Assembly: GCF_014208105.1 (NCBI RefSeq)
Contig: NZ_JACHMQ010000001.1
Span: 6,262,001 to 6,326,000, forward strand
Origin: Actinomadura coerulea
Lineage (GTDB): Bacteria; Actinomycetota; Actinomycetes; Streptosporangiales; Streptosporangiaceae
DNA length: 64,000 bases
Direction of reading: 5' to 3'
Shown: one piece after another, positions 1-8,871 of the stretch
Numbering within the stretch: position 1 is the stretch's first letter
How the letters are laid out: each line of letters begins with the position of its first letter
Notes under the pieces: generated by a model
Database searches by the model: none
What the model was told of the DNA's origin: nothing
The model's input: the letters and a program-made list of their open reading frames with translations, nothing else
Program-made: the position numbers and the translations under genes

Positions 1-866
1 AATCCGCCGAGTCACCAGGCAACACGGTTGACGGCGTTGGGCCGATGGGTGCTTATCCGCGGGCAGGTGCCCCGGGGAACCGGACCACGGCATCGGACAG
101 ATGGCGGAAGTTCAGTGCGACGGTTGTGAATGCTCAGCGGCTGCTTTCGCTCCGCGCGTGGCCTTCTCTCGGAGGTGCCGACAACGGCAACGTCGAGCGG
201 CGCTGCACCGCGCCCGCCAGCGTCTTTGTGGGACAGGGCAGCTGGCCGTGGTTCGGTGAGTGAGGGCCAGACGCCGGAGGCGGTGCGGCGTCCAGACGAC
301 GGTTCGTGTGGGGTGGACGCGCGCGCCGTTCCGAGGTTGGCATGTGATGTGAAGGCGCACCGAAGTCAACCTCCGCAAGCACCGGTCGGGCAGCCGAAGC
401 TCACCCGCAGAGGCGGGCGGCCGATGGAGCGGCGGCTCGCGGCGGGCCGAGTGGCGGGGTGGGGGCGGACGAGCCGGGGTCGGTTCTGGGCGCGATGGTG
501 GGCGGCGGGCCGCCCGGGCAGGGCCAAGTGGACGGCCCGCCGCGTCTCGGCCTTGTGGGAGGCGGGGAAATAGTTGTAGACGGCCAGCGCGCCGCGCGGG
601 CGGAGTCCACGGCGCTGCGCAGGTCCGCGCGGGAGACCCGGCGAGAACTTGAATTGTCGGCTGCGCTTCGTCCCCCGCTCATCCAGGAGCCGTTCATGCG
701 CCGAGGGGCCGCCGTTTCCCGTGTGCAGATGGAACTCGGGGTACTCGTCGGCCATTGGACCCGGCAGGGACGCAGGTCGAGATGCTCGAGGGGGTGGGCC
801 CATGGTTGTGTGAGTTTGCGACGGGTGTTAGCCGACGCTGCGGATTCCAGGTGGAGAGGAGGCATC
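1..866. other. No supported gene
   Basis: Several overlapping open frames exist on both strands, as expected in very GC-rich DNA. None has a good ribosome site, a recognisable domain or consistent codon use. The stretch may hold decayed coding sequence, but I cannot identify it. The last 15 bases contain the ribosome-binding site of the NIPSNAP-like gene. Confidence 0.5.
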
Positions 867-1166
867 GTGCCGAAGACCGTCCAGTTGAGGACGTACACGA
901 TCAGGGAGGGCCTGCTCGAGGAGTGGGCGGCCAGATGGCGGGAGTCGGTGGTGCCGCTGCGGTTGAAGCTGGGATTCGGGATCGGGGGTGCCTGGCTCGA
1001 TCACGAGCGCAGCCGGTTCGTGTGGGTGATCTGGTACGAGGGGGAGGAGACGTTCGAGGAGGCGAACCAGCGGTACTGGGCGTCGCCGGAGCGGGAGGCG
1101 ATGGGGCTGGACCCGTCCGAGTACCTGGTCGATCGCGACGTGCGGGTGGTCGAGCAGGTCTACTGA
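867..1166 (+). CDS. NIPSNAP-like small protein
   Basis: This encodes 99 residues starting VPKTVQLRTYTIREGLL. The opening (hydrophobic strand, then LRTYTI, then a Trp-rich helix) and the later FVWVIWYEGEETFEEAN segment fit the NIPSNAP/dimeric alpha-beta barrel families. Those are small ferredoxin-fold proteins of mostly unknown biochemical role. The GTG at 867 was chosen because GGAGAGGAGG at 853-862 sits just upstream; longer in-frame starts lack a site. It converges on the WD40 gene and its last 7 bases overlap that gene's end. The family call rests on general sequence appearance. Confidence 0.7.
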   Translation: MPKTVQLRTYTIREGLLEEWAARWRESVVPLRLKLGFGIGGAWLDHERSRFVWVIWYEGEETFEEANQRYWASPEREAMGLDPSEYLVDRDVRVVEQVY

Positions 1167-4100
1167 TCGGGCTCGGGGAGAAGGTGGGCCAGGCGTTCTT
1201 CCTGCGCGAGCGGGCGGAACACGCGGGTTCCGGCCTTGGATTTCAGGGCGTCGAGGTCGACGTCGAAGGGCCAGAGCCGGGCGGTGCCATCGAAGGAGGC
1301 GGAGATGACGGTCTGGCTGTCCGGGGTCCAGGTGACGGAGACGACCGGGCCGCGATGGACACCGATGACGCCGATCTCGGTGTAGGTCCTGCCCGCCCAC
1401 AGACGGACGGTGCGGTCGTAGGACGCAGTGGCGATCATGAAGCCGTCGGGTGACCAGGCAACGCCAGCGACGCGGGCCTCATGGGCGTCGAGGACGGCCA
1501 GTTGCTCGCCGGTGGTGGTGTCCCAGACGCGAGCGGTTCCGTCGGCGGAGCCGGTGACGACCCGGCGCGCGTCGGGGGACCAGGCGATGTTGTCGACCCA
1601 GTTGGCGTGGCCGTGCAGCGTCACGGCTTCGCCGGGGTCATGGACGTTCCAGATGCGGGCGGTGCGGTCATCGGAGGTGGAGCCGAGGTGCGCCCCGGTG
1701 GGCGACCAAGCGAGACCAACGACCCAGTCGTGGTGACCGGCCAGGCGCTCGGTGGATTCGTGGTCGCCGCGGGGGTGGATGACGATGGTGCGGTCGTGCC
1801 CTGCGGTTGCGAAGGTGTCCGAGCCGGGACGCCAGGCCACGGCCTCATGAATGTCGCTGCTGGGGATTCGGTCGCCGGAGATGTCACCAGGAGAGGCTTC
1901 GTCCAGCCTCCACAGACCGATCGTGCGGTCGCTGGAGCAGGAGAGCAGCATCGTGCGCCCCTCCACGCTGGCCCAGGCGAGATCGTGGACGGTGTCCCGG
2001 TGGTCGGTGATCACGGCGTGAAGGGTGCCGTCGGCGGCGTCCCAGATCCGGATCGTCGCATCGTCACCAGCCGTGGCGATCAACCGTCCGGACGGCGTGA
2101 CCGCGGCGGCGCGGACGGGGCCGCGATGGCCGGCCAGTTGGAGACTCTCGGCGCCCTTGGGGGTGACGTCCCAGATGCGGGCGGTGGTGTCGGCCGAGCC
2201 TGTGGCCAGATGCGCGCCGTCGGGTGACCACACGACGCCCCACACGTCGTCGGTGTGGCCGCGGAGGGCAAAGATCTCCTCGCTGGTCCGCGGGTTCCAG
2301 ACGCGGGCGGTGTTGTCGCTGCCGCAACTGGCCAGGTAGGTGCCATCGGGTGACCACGCCACATTCCACACCCGGGTCCCGTGGCAGCGGATGAGCCCGG
2401 TCTGTGCTGAGGAGCGGACGTCCCAGATGCGCATGGTGCCGTCGCCTCCGGCCGACGCGACGAAGGCTCCATCAGGGGACCAGGCGACACCTTCCACGAA
2501 GTCCTGGTGGCCGTGGAGCACCGTGGCCGTGCCCGTGGCGAGATCCCAGATCCGGACGGTCCTGTCATGGGATCCGGTGGCCAGGAGGTTGCCGCTGGGC
2601 GAGAAGGCGATGCCGAGGATGTTGTCGGTATGGCCGTGCAACTCGGTCACGGGTTCGTAGGTGTCGGCCCGCCAGATGCGCACCACCCGGTCGCGGGCCC
2701 CAGCGGCGATCTGGCTTCCGTCCGGTGACCAGGCGACGGTTCGCACGACGTCGGTCGCGCCCGCCAGCACAGCCAGCGTGCGGCCGGTGGCGGTGTCCCA
2801 GACGCGGACGGTGTGGTCGCGGGAGGCGGTGGCGATGCGGCGGGCGTCCGGCGCCCAGGCGACCATCTCCACCATGCCGCGGTGGCCTTCCAGCACGGCG
2901 GTAGTGGAGCCGGTGGTCGCGTCCCACAGCCGGCAGGTGCCATCGCGGGACGCGGTGGCGATCAAGGCCCCATCGGGCGACCAGGCGAGGTTGCGGACCG
3001 CGTCGGTGTGCCCGTCCAGCACGTGGGTCAGGTGGCTGAAGGCCAACGCCGCCATGAGCGCGCGTGTGGCGGCCGGTGTCGGCGGGCACTCCGAAAGCGC
3101 TGCCGCGGCCAGCAGGATCGCCAACTCGGGGTACTGCTCGGCGTTGGCCAGGACGTACTGGCCGATCCCCTCCGACACGCGTCGCAGGAACGCCAGGTCG
3201 CGCCGTTTGGACGCCTCGATGAACGCGCGGATCTCGCCGCTGTCCTGCCCGGCCGACTCCAGGCCTTCCAGCCACTGCAGCGCGAGTTGGAGTCGCTCGC
3301 CGGTCAGCAGGTAGTCGACCTTGTGACCGGCCTGGCGCCAGTCCGCGGCCCATCGTTCCAGCTCGGCGCGGCGCCGCAGCAGCTCCGCCCGTGCCTCCAC
3401 CTCCTGGCGCAACGGCGCCCACTGGCGGAACAGCGCCTCATGCGCGACCTGCGCGATGGGCGTTCCCTCCCACACGTCGGTGACCAGGAGCCGGGCCTCC
3501 ACGAATGCGGTGACGACGCGTCGCTCGTCCTCGCTCAGATCGTCCAGGACGACGCGGCGGCGGGTGGCCTCGGTCCCTTCCGTGGTGACGAACTTGAACA
3601 GCACCGCCAGGATCGGCTCGATGCCCTCGTCTCCGCGCAGCGCGGTGACGAGCTGGTCGGCCTGCCGGGACAGCGCGCCCGCGACTCCGCCGAGCCGGCG
3701 GTACGCGTCGAACGTGGCGACCTTCCCGCGCCCGGACGCGAAATACAGCTCCTGCAGCAGATAGGCCAACAGCGGCAGTGCATCGGCTGTCCCGGTGTCC
3801 TCGACGATCCTGGTGACCAGGCCAGGCTCGAACCGCAGCCCGGCCAGCGCGCCCGGTGCCTCAACCACCGTCACGAGTTCGGCCCGCGTCAACGCGCCGA
3901 GCGCTATGGGGCGAGCGAACAGTGCGGCATGGCCGGTCTCCAGGAAGGAGCGCAGGAACTCGATGCGGACCGTCGCCACCACCCACAACCTGGAATCGGC
4001 GCGCAACGCCGCCGACAGCGCCGACAGGAACAGGTCCCGCTGGTCGGATCCAGCAAGCGTGAACAGCTCCTCCAACTGGTCGACGGTGATGAGGACGCGG

Positions 4101-4714
4101 GCATCGCGCCGCCCCGACCGTCGCCGCGCCTCTGCGACCAGCTCGGCAAGCGCGGACGGCGCCCCTCGCAACCGTTCTGCGTCCCGAGCGTTGCCGAACG
4201 TCGTCGCCAACGCAGCCATCGGATCGGACCCCGGCGTCAGTACCGGCTGCACCAGCCAGCGGCGCCCGCGCAACCTGGGGATCAACCCCGCCTGAACCAT
4301 GGAGGACTTACCGCTCCCCGAAGCCCCGGCGACGACCACGAACCGCTCGCCGTCGCGCTGGTACAGCTGACGGAGCAGCGTGCTCACCGGCTCGTCCCGT
4401 CCGAAGAACACCGCCGCCTCGTCCTCGGCGAACGCCTCCAGCCCCGGATACGGAGTGCGTCCCGGATCCCACTCGCGCTCCGGCGCCCGCGGCGGGTTCT
4501 CCAGCCGCGCCGACACCGCCGTCAGGACGATCAACGCCAGGATCAGCACCCCGAGCCCGGGAACGGCGATCTTGCGCAGCAGATCCAGCGGCAGCGGCGC
4601 GTCGTCGCCCCCGGTCGCGTAGTTCGTCAGGATGCCCAGAAGGGCGAGCACGACCACGAGCAGGACGTTCAACGCGATGTTCAAGCGGGGCCTCATACGC
4701 CGCACCACCGGCAC
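1160..4714 (-). CDS. Membrane-anchored STAND-type ATPase with 14 WD40 repeats
   Basis: This is a 1184-residue protein. Two hydrophobic segments lie at about residues 12-32 and 48-68. A conserved PYPGLEAFAEDEAAVFFGR linker leads into a P-loop NTPase with Walker A GASGSGKSS near residue 130 and a hydrophobic-DQLEEL Walker B. From about residue 560 to the end I count 14 WD40 repeats, each with GH and WD-type marks, enough for two seven-bladed propellers. Proteins of this architecture (nSTAND) are signal-sensing switches; many act in bacterial conflict, others in signalling. There is no obvious effector domain, so it may act through a partner or the membrane. The GTG at 4714 and ATG at 4696 are both possible starts. 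Confidence 0.88.
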   Translation of the reverse strand: MPVVRRMRPRLNIALNVLLVVVLALLGILTNYATGGDDAPLPLDLLRKIAVPGLGVLILALIVLTAVSARLENPPRAPEREWDPGRTPYPGLEAFAEDEAAVFFGRDEPVSTLLRQLYQRDGERFVVVAGASGSGKSSMVQAGLIPRLRGRRWLVQPVLTPGSDPMAALATTFGNARDAERLRGAPSALAELVAEARRRSGRRDARVLITVDQLEELFTLAGSDQRDLFLSALSAALRADSRLWVVATVRIEFLRSFLETGHAALFARPIALGALTRAELVTVVEAPGALAGLRFEPGLVTRIVEDTGTADALPLLAYLLQELYFASGRGKVATFDAYRRLGGVAGALSRQADQLVTALRGDEGIEPILAVLFKFVTTEGTEATRRRVVLDDLSEDERRVVTAFVEARLLVTDVWEGTPIAQVAHEALFRQWAPLRQEVEARAELLRRRAELERWAADWRQAGHKVDYLLTGERLQLALQWLEGLESAGQDSGEIRAFIEASKRRDLAFLRRVSEGIGQYVLANAEQYPELAILLAAAALSECPPTPAATRALMAALAFSHLTHVLDGHTDAVRNLAWSPDGALIATASRDGTCRLWDATTGSTTAVLEGHRGMVEMVAWAPDARRIATASRDHTVRVWDTATGRTLAVLAGATDVVRTVAWSPDGSQIAAGARDRVVRIWRADTYEPVTELHGHTDNILGIAFSPSGNLLATGSHDRTVRIWDLATGTATVLHGHQDFVEGVAWSPDGAFVASAGGDGTMRIWDVRSSAQTGLIRCHGTRVWNVAWSPDGTYLASCGSDNTARVWNPRTSEEIFALRGHTDDVWGVVWSPDGAHLATGSADTTARIWDVTPKGAESLQLAGHRGPVRAAAVTPSGRLIATAGDDATIRIWDAADGTLHAVITDHRDTVHDLAWASVEGRTMLLSCSSDRTIGLWRLDEASPGDISGDRIPSSDIHEAVAWRPGSDTFATAGHDRTIVIHPRGDHESTERLAGHHDWVVGLAWSPTGAHLGSTSDDRTARIWNVHDPGEAVTLHGHANWVDNIAWSPDARRVVTGSADGTARVWDTTTGEQLAVLDAHEARVAGVAWSPDGFMIATASYDRTVRLWAGRTYTEIGVIGVHRGPVVSVTWTPDSQTVISASFDGTARLWPFDVDLDALKSKAGTRVFRPLAQEERLAHLLPEPDQ

Positions 4715-5160
4715 GCCTCGCCCATCCCGCTACCCACGCCAGTCCCACCCGTCCCCGGACACGGCCTGATCTTCTTCAATAATCGAGCGGAACGCCATTG
4801 CCGCAAGGGGAAGGCGATGATGAAGGTTCGACCCGGACGACTGCGGTCCTGGACGCCCGGGCTAAGCGCTGCACGGAGTACGGCCAGGTCAGCCGTGCAC
4901 ACTCGCCAGCACGACGCGCTCGCCGCTGTTGCTGTGGGTTCGGCTTGCCTTGCGCCTAGTGAGGTTTTCGAGAGGCATTAGGCCAGTGTCGGACGCGCGG
5001 ATGGACTTGTCAGCGGGCAGGTCCGCCCGGCTGCAGTTGCCTCTGGGGGAGGCGGACGGGCGTGGGTCTTGCCTGTGGGGACGGTGGGGTGCGGCGGGTC
5101 GTCCGGGTCGGGTGACGGGACGACTCGCCGCTGCACGGTAGTCAGGGCGGTGCTGGGTGG
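4715..5160. other. Intergenic, no supported gene
   Basis: This lies between the start of the WD40 ATPase gene and the end of the DUF397 gene, both on the minus strand. A slightly AT-richer patch near 4770-4800 could hold the promoter of the ATPase gene. I see no convincing coding frame, RNA or repeat. Confidence 0.5.
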
Positions 5161-5364
5161 TCAGTGCGTGTCGGCGGCGGACTGGACGGCCGTCCGCAGG
5201 GCCGCGCGGGTCAGCAGGAGGACGGGGCCGTCCGGGTCCTTGCTGTCCCGCACCGCCACCACCGGCGCACCGGTCATCCCAGCCATGTCCGCCAGCTCGA
5301 CGCATTCACCGCCGTTGCTCAGGCTTCGCTTGGCCTTACGCCACTTGGCCTTGTTCAGGTCCAT
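5161..5364 (-). CDS. DUF397 domain protein
   Basis: This 67-residue protein has the family's typical pattern: a W-x-KAKRSLSNGGECVELA start, a VAVRDSKDPDGPVLL core and an alanine-rich tail. DUF397 proteins are small actinomycete partners of DUF5753 helix-turn-helix regulators (the BldB/Scr1 pairing). Here the partner lies directly upstream and the two genes overlap by 10 bases, which supports translational coupling and joint function. The role is likely regulatory; the biochemical mechanism is unknown. Confidence 0.92.
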   Translation of the reverse strand: MDLNKAKWRKAKRSLSNGGECVELADMAGMTGAPVVAVRDSKDPDGPVLLLTRAALRTAVQSAADTH

Positions 5365-6155
5365 CGTTCTTCGGCCACCTTCCTGATGAAGTCTCGCGAC
5401 ATGTCTGCCGGAAGCGCTCTGCTCCGGAGCTCAACCAGGACGCGTGAAAGTTCCGTGAGATCTGCGGGGTCGTCTGTCGTGAGCCCTCGTATAGCCGTCT
5501 CTATGTAGGCTATCTGGCTCATGTCGGCCATCGTAGCCAGGACGAAGCTGCTGCCGTTTCCTGGGTGTTCGCCACTTCCGATGATGACCTGGACCGTCAC
5601 GTTGGGGCGCTCACCGAGGGCGATCAGGTGCTCAAGTTGCTCCTTCATCGTCTCGGCGGTACCGACCGGCCTGTACAGGGCTTGCTCGTCGACCAGGAGC
5701 GTTATCACCGGAGGGTTCTCCTGGCCGAGGATCTTCTGCCGCTCCAACCGCGCAGCTACTGCCTCTTCATTTCCCTTAAGGATCGCCTTGGCGTACGCCG
5801 CCGTTTGAGCCAGACCTGCTATGACGCAGAGCTGATAGCACGTCAACTCGACGGCGTCACCTTCGATCTGGGGCCAGTCGAACCAGATCGGTACGGGGTG
5901 ACCGTCCTTGTTCAGGTCCTCCCACAAGCTGATGAGTGCGCCATCCGCCTCTAGGTAGTCGTCCACGATCTCGACGAATGATCGACTTGCGCGTCTCTTA
6001 CCCGCCTCGATCCGGCTGACCTGTGCACCACTCAGGTTCGTCAAGTGCGCGATGGTCTCCTGCTTTGCTCCCTTGGCCTCGCGCATCCGGCGCAGTTGAC
6101 GGCCAAATGCGACGAGAGCGGGGGACTCTCGGGGCCGCTGTCGACGTGAAGGCAT
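5355..6155 (-). CDS. Helix-turn-helix regulator with DUF5753
   Basis: This is 266 residues. An XRE-type helix-turn-helix occupies about residues 12-70 (FGRQLRRMREAKGAKQETIA, then LSGAQVSRIEAGKR). The rest matches the DUF5753 sensor region (IAGLAQTAAYAKAIL, QALYRPVG, GERPNVTVQVI). It is the usual partner of the DUF397 protein encoded just downstream. The RsbW-like ATPase gene is divergently transcribed from the same 136-base gap, an arrangement common in Streptomyces-type genomes. It probably controls both directions through the inverted repeats in that gap. Confidence 0.92.
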   Translation of the reverse strand: MPSRRQRPRESPALVAFGRQLRRMREAKGAKQETIAHLTNLSGAQVSRIEAGKRRASRSFVEIVDDYLEADGALISLWEDLNKDGHPVPIWFDWPQIEGDAVELTCYQLCVIAGLAQTAAYAKAILKGNEEAVAARLERQKILGQENPPVITLLVDEQALYRPVGTAETMKEQLEHLIALGERPNVTVQVIIGSGEHPGNGSSFVLATMADMSQIAYIETAIRGLTTDDPADLTELSRVLVELRSRALPADMSRDFIRKVAEERWT

Positions 6156-6196
6156 AGCCCTTACCTCTCCTCAGCATTTACCCAGCAGAAGGCGTA

Positions 6197-6274
6197 CTTG
6201 CCAACGCCCGCCAAGCCCACTTGGCAAGCCAATCGTAGCCCGGATAGTGGCTCAATGTGTGGAGTACGCCACAC
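6197..6274. promoter_or_regulatory. Divergent promoter region with inverted repeats
   Basis: CTTGCCAA at 6197-6204 is repeated inverted as TTGGCAAG at 6221-6228. The second copy lies inside TTGGCAAGCCAA, itself nearly palindromic (6221-6232). A second near-palindrome, GTGTGGAGTACGCCACAC, lies at 6257-6274, about 18 bases before the ATG of the ATPase gene. These are plausible binding sites for the adjacent helix-turn-helix regulator, but this is unproven. Confidence 0.55.
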
Positions 6275-6291
6275 ACGGTGAGGAGAGGGTC

Positions 6292-6690
6292 ATGGGGCAG
6301 GCGGCGATGCAGAACGAGATGGTGGTGAAGCAGGACCCCAAGGTCGTCGCGGAGGTCCGGCAGTTCGTGCGGCTGGTCACCGGTGAGTACGGGATGGACG
6401 ACTTTGTGCCGTGCCTGGTGGCCAGCGAGCTGGTCACTAATGCCCTCCAGCACGCGGCGTCCGCAACGGACGACGACGTGATCTTGAGGTTGAGTCGCAC
6501 CGAGGACGACGCGCTGTGGATGGAGGTTCAGGATGCCGCCTGCAGCCTCCCGCACATGCTGGCGGCCGACACCTCCAGCGAGACGGGCCGGGGCCTGTTC
6601 ATCGTTGACCAGTACGCCCGCTGCTGGGGCATCCGCGCCCTGGCCGGCAACGTCGGCAAGGTCGTCTTCGCGGTCATCGACCCCACCTGA
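6292..6690 (+). CDS. RsbW-like ATP-binding protein
   Basis: This encodes 132 residues of a HATPase fold: the N-box stretch LVASELVTNALQHA, the G1-like QDAACSLP and the G2-like ETGRGLFIVDQYA. Members are anti-sigma/serine kinase-like proteins that, in actinomycetes, are typically encoded next to helix-turn-helix and DUF397 genes. The ATG at 6292 is preferred over 6247 because GAGGAGAGG (6279-6288) precedes it. It is likely cytosolic and regulatory; its target is unknown. Confidence 0.88.
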   Translation: MGQAAMQNEMVVKQDPKVVAEVRQFVRLVTGEYGMDDFVPCLVASELVTNALQHAASATDDDVILRLSRTEDDALWMEVQDAACSLPHMLAADTSSETGRGLFIVDQYARCWGIRALAGNVGKVVFAVIDPT

Positions 6691-6732
6691 AGACCAGCGG
6701 AGGGGCGTACTCTCCCGTCCGCGAGCGTAGCG

Positions 6733-7188
6733 CTATGGGGTCGTGGGGAGGCGTATGCGGACGAGCATTTCGGCGATCTCGCGAGTGCGTTCGTCGTCGG
6801 GGCCGTTGATGACCAGGTGGTCCTGGTAGAGCAGCTCGAACACGTTCTCTGCGGCGGTCTTGTCGCCTGCCGAGAGCAGGAGCATGCCAATGCTATGCCG
6901 GATGTCGAGCGCGAGTTCGCTGGCGTGGCTGTCGGTGGCGGCAACGTCGTCGAGGAGGCGCTGGAATTGGTCGAGCGCGACGGTGGTCTGGCCGAGGTTG
7001 GCGCGGCAGAGGGCGGCGTAGCGACGAGATTCCAGTGCGCGATCGCTGGTCGGCCCGGCAGTGCGGGCATAGGCGCCGGCCAGGGCATCAAACTCGGGAA
7101 GGGCCGTGCGCGAGTCCCCGCCGAGGAAGAGGGTTGGCGCGCGGTGGAAGCGAAGCTTGAGCAGGTCTGGGCTCGCGGAGCTCAGCAT
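6733..7188 (-). pseudogene. Remnant of TPR tail of a Ser/Thr kinase-type protein
   Basis: The frame encodes about 151 residues with TPR-like helices (ALESRRYAALCRANLGQTTVALDQF, then LALDIRHSIGMLLLSAGDKTAAENV) and a NGPDDERTREIAEMLVRIRL ending. That ending resembles C-terminal tails of actinomycete Ser/Thr kinases. Similarity seems to continue upstream to about 7242 (RLAQAADVVDAVIGRVAG), where a stop closes the frame. No kinase core follows. I read it as a truncated remnant, although translation from the ATG at 7188 is possible. Confidence 0.55.
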
Positions 7189-7365
7189 CCCGGCGACCCG
7201 GCCGATGACCGCGTCAACGACATCGGCCGCTTGCGCGAGCCGTCAGAGCCGACCCCAGTGCGCTGCCGCTCCCACCTGTGGTGATGTCGACCCCAGCAAG
7301 CACCACCGGTATAAAGAACGGCATTACCCTCTCCTTTGCCACACGGCACTGGGATAGATATGAAA

Positions 7366-8871
7366 CTAATGATTTCGGCGGTGCTTGCGAACGAACGTGT
7401 AACCTGGCTTCAAAGGCTTGTCGTTGGCGACCTCGGCCCGACGCTGAGCTTCTTCGTGCGCATCGAGAGCGTCCATGCTGGCCTGTTGTCCAGCTGGCAA
7501 CCTACGTACGAAACCCGAAACGGTTTGCGGTTTTTGTGGTAGCTGCCGGACTGACTTGCGACTTGCTTTATCACTTGCGGGCGTAATTTGTGGGCGAAAG
7601 CATAGAAGATCTATGGGTGGCTTATGTGGCACACTCGGAAAAATTGGATGACCGGTAGATCCAATCGATCCCTGAACTCGATGAATCTTACTTTCGTTCA
7701 ATAGTTCGCTGACCGCGTGTGTGACTCGGTGCAGTTGACCGGCAGGAAACCCTAGGCGGACCATGTTGCGCTCCAGTGCCTCCTCAGCCAGGACTGCCAC
7801 TCCTTCGGCGTCCAGATAGCCGACCACCTGTAGGGTTCGTAGGACCCACTCCTTTGCGCTCAGCCCCGAAGGCTTGGCCGTCGCAGGACCGCCCGGGGCG
7901 GTATTCCTGGTGACAGAGGGGGCGTCGTATTCGAACTGAAGCAGTCTTCCATTAAAGCGAACCGGACTTTGCAAGATATTAAATTTGGCAATCAGTGTTC
8001 GCTTTTGCGGGAGCCACGATAGTTCGAACTTCATTCCTGGAAAAAAGTTCTTGGGCAATCCCATGCGAGGAATGGATACAAAAGAGCGGTCAGTGCTGAA
8101 GGGTACCTTGCTTACAGTCGTTTCCATCCGATCCAGAGGCAAGCAGCCCTCAAGTACAAGAAAAACCGTTTTTCCTTTTTTTAATGACGGTTCAAACTCG
8201 CGAGGCATGGGAAGTGTCAATGCTTTCGGATTGTCATCCTCCAGCACATAATCCCATATGTAGATTTTCCCCTTTTTTTGAGCTGAAAAAGGAGTGATCT
8301 CTAGAGTTGTCTTGATGGGGACGTCTTCTGAGGGCGTCCGACTGTCTCTCCGTGGCAGAGGAGCGGGCTTTACATTTATGGCCTGGTCGCTCGAAGTCGC
8401 CTGCCGAGAAATCCTACCGCCGACGTCCATATAGGCGCGGCGTATCGCGTCGAACTCCGTTGCTTCGCGCGAGAGTCGAGACTTGTTCTGTAGACTTTGC
8501 TCGAGCTGAGTGAGATTATTGTTCTTCGCTAGTTCGCTCCGAAATTCAGCGATCACCTTCGCTTTTTGTTTTCCAGTGTAAATAGCAATGATTTCCAGTA
8601 GAGCGTTACGCTGCCTCTGGAGGATACCTGGCGGCCGCACGGACGCGTCCCCCAGCCGGGATACGACTATCTCTCCCTCGGTCTGCCACAACGCATAGTG
8701 CGTTGCGGCGAGCGACACTTTGCGATTCGTTCGTCCCAACTCACGTGCGAGGGGCGATGCGTTCTCGCCTCTCGCGATCCGCTCACGCAGTTCACGTGCC
8801 CAACCGTGTACAGAGGGCCGCGGCTTTGCTGTCCTCCCCTTTGATGAGACTCGCCAGACGTCACCCGACAT
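7366..8871 (-). CDS. Unknown 501-residue protein of the restriction operon
   Basis: I do not recognise this protein. The first 100 residues resemble a helix-turn-helix-like region (LRERIARGENASPLARELGRTNRKVSLAATHYALW). The middle is beta-rich (LEITPFSAQKKGKIYIWDYVLEDDN, then ELSWLPQKRTLIAKFNI). A helical segment follows (EWVLRTLQVVGYLDAEGVAVLAEEALERNM), then a basic tail. It overlaps the end of hsdR by 11 bases, so it belongs to the same transcript. Codon use is clearly less GC-rich than in hsdR and hsdM, which suggests separate acquisition. A role accessory to restriction is inferred from position only. Confidence 0.75.
   Translation of the reverse strand: MSGDVWRVSSKGRTAKPRPSVHGWARELRERIARGENASPLARELGRTNRKVSLAATHYALWQTEGEIVVSRLGDASVRPPGILQRQRNALLEIIAIYTGKQKAKVIAEFRSELAKNNNLTQLEQSLQNKSRLSREATEFDAIRRAYMDVGGRISRQATSSDQAINVKPAPLPRRDSRTPSEDVPIKTTLEITPFSAQKKGKIYIWDYVLEDDNPKALTLPMPREFEPSLKKGKTVFLVLEGCLPLDRMETTVSKVPFSTDRSFVSIPRMGLPKNFFPGMKFELSWLPQKRTLIAKFNILQSPVRFNGRLLQFEYDAPSVTRNTAPGGPATAKPSGLSAKEWVLRTLQVVGYLDAEGVAVLAEEALERNMVRLGFPAGQLHRVTHAVSELLNESKIHRVQGSIGSTGHPIFPSVPHKPPIDLLCFRPQITPASDKASRKSVRQLPQKPQTVSGFVRRLPAGQQASMDALDAHEEAQRRAEVANDKPLKPGYTFVRKHRRNH

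Noticed and set aside
366..898. Minus-strand frames before the NIPSNAP-like gene
   Set aside because: The products are low-complexity Arg/Pro/Ser-rich, with no ribosome site or family, and they overlap one another.
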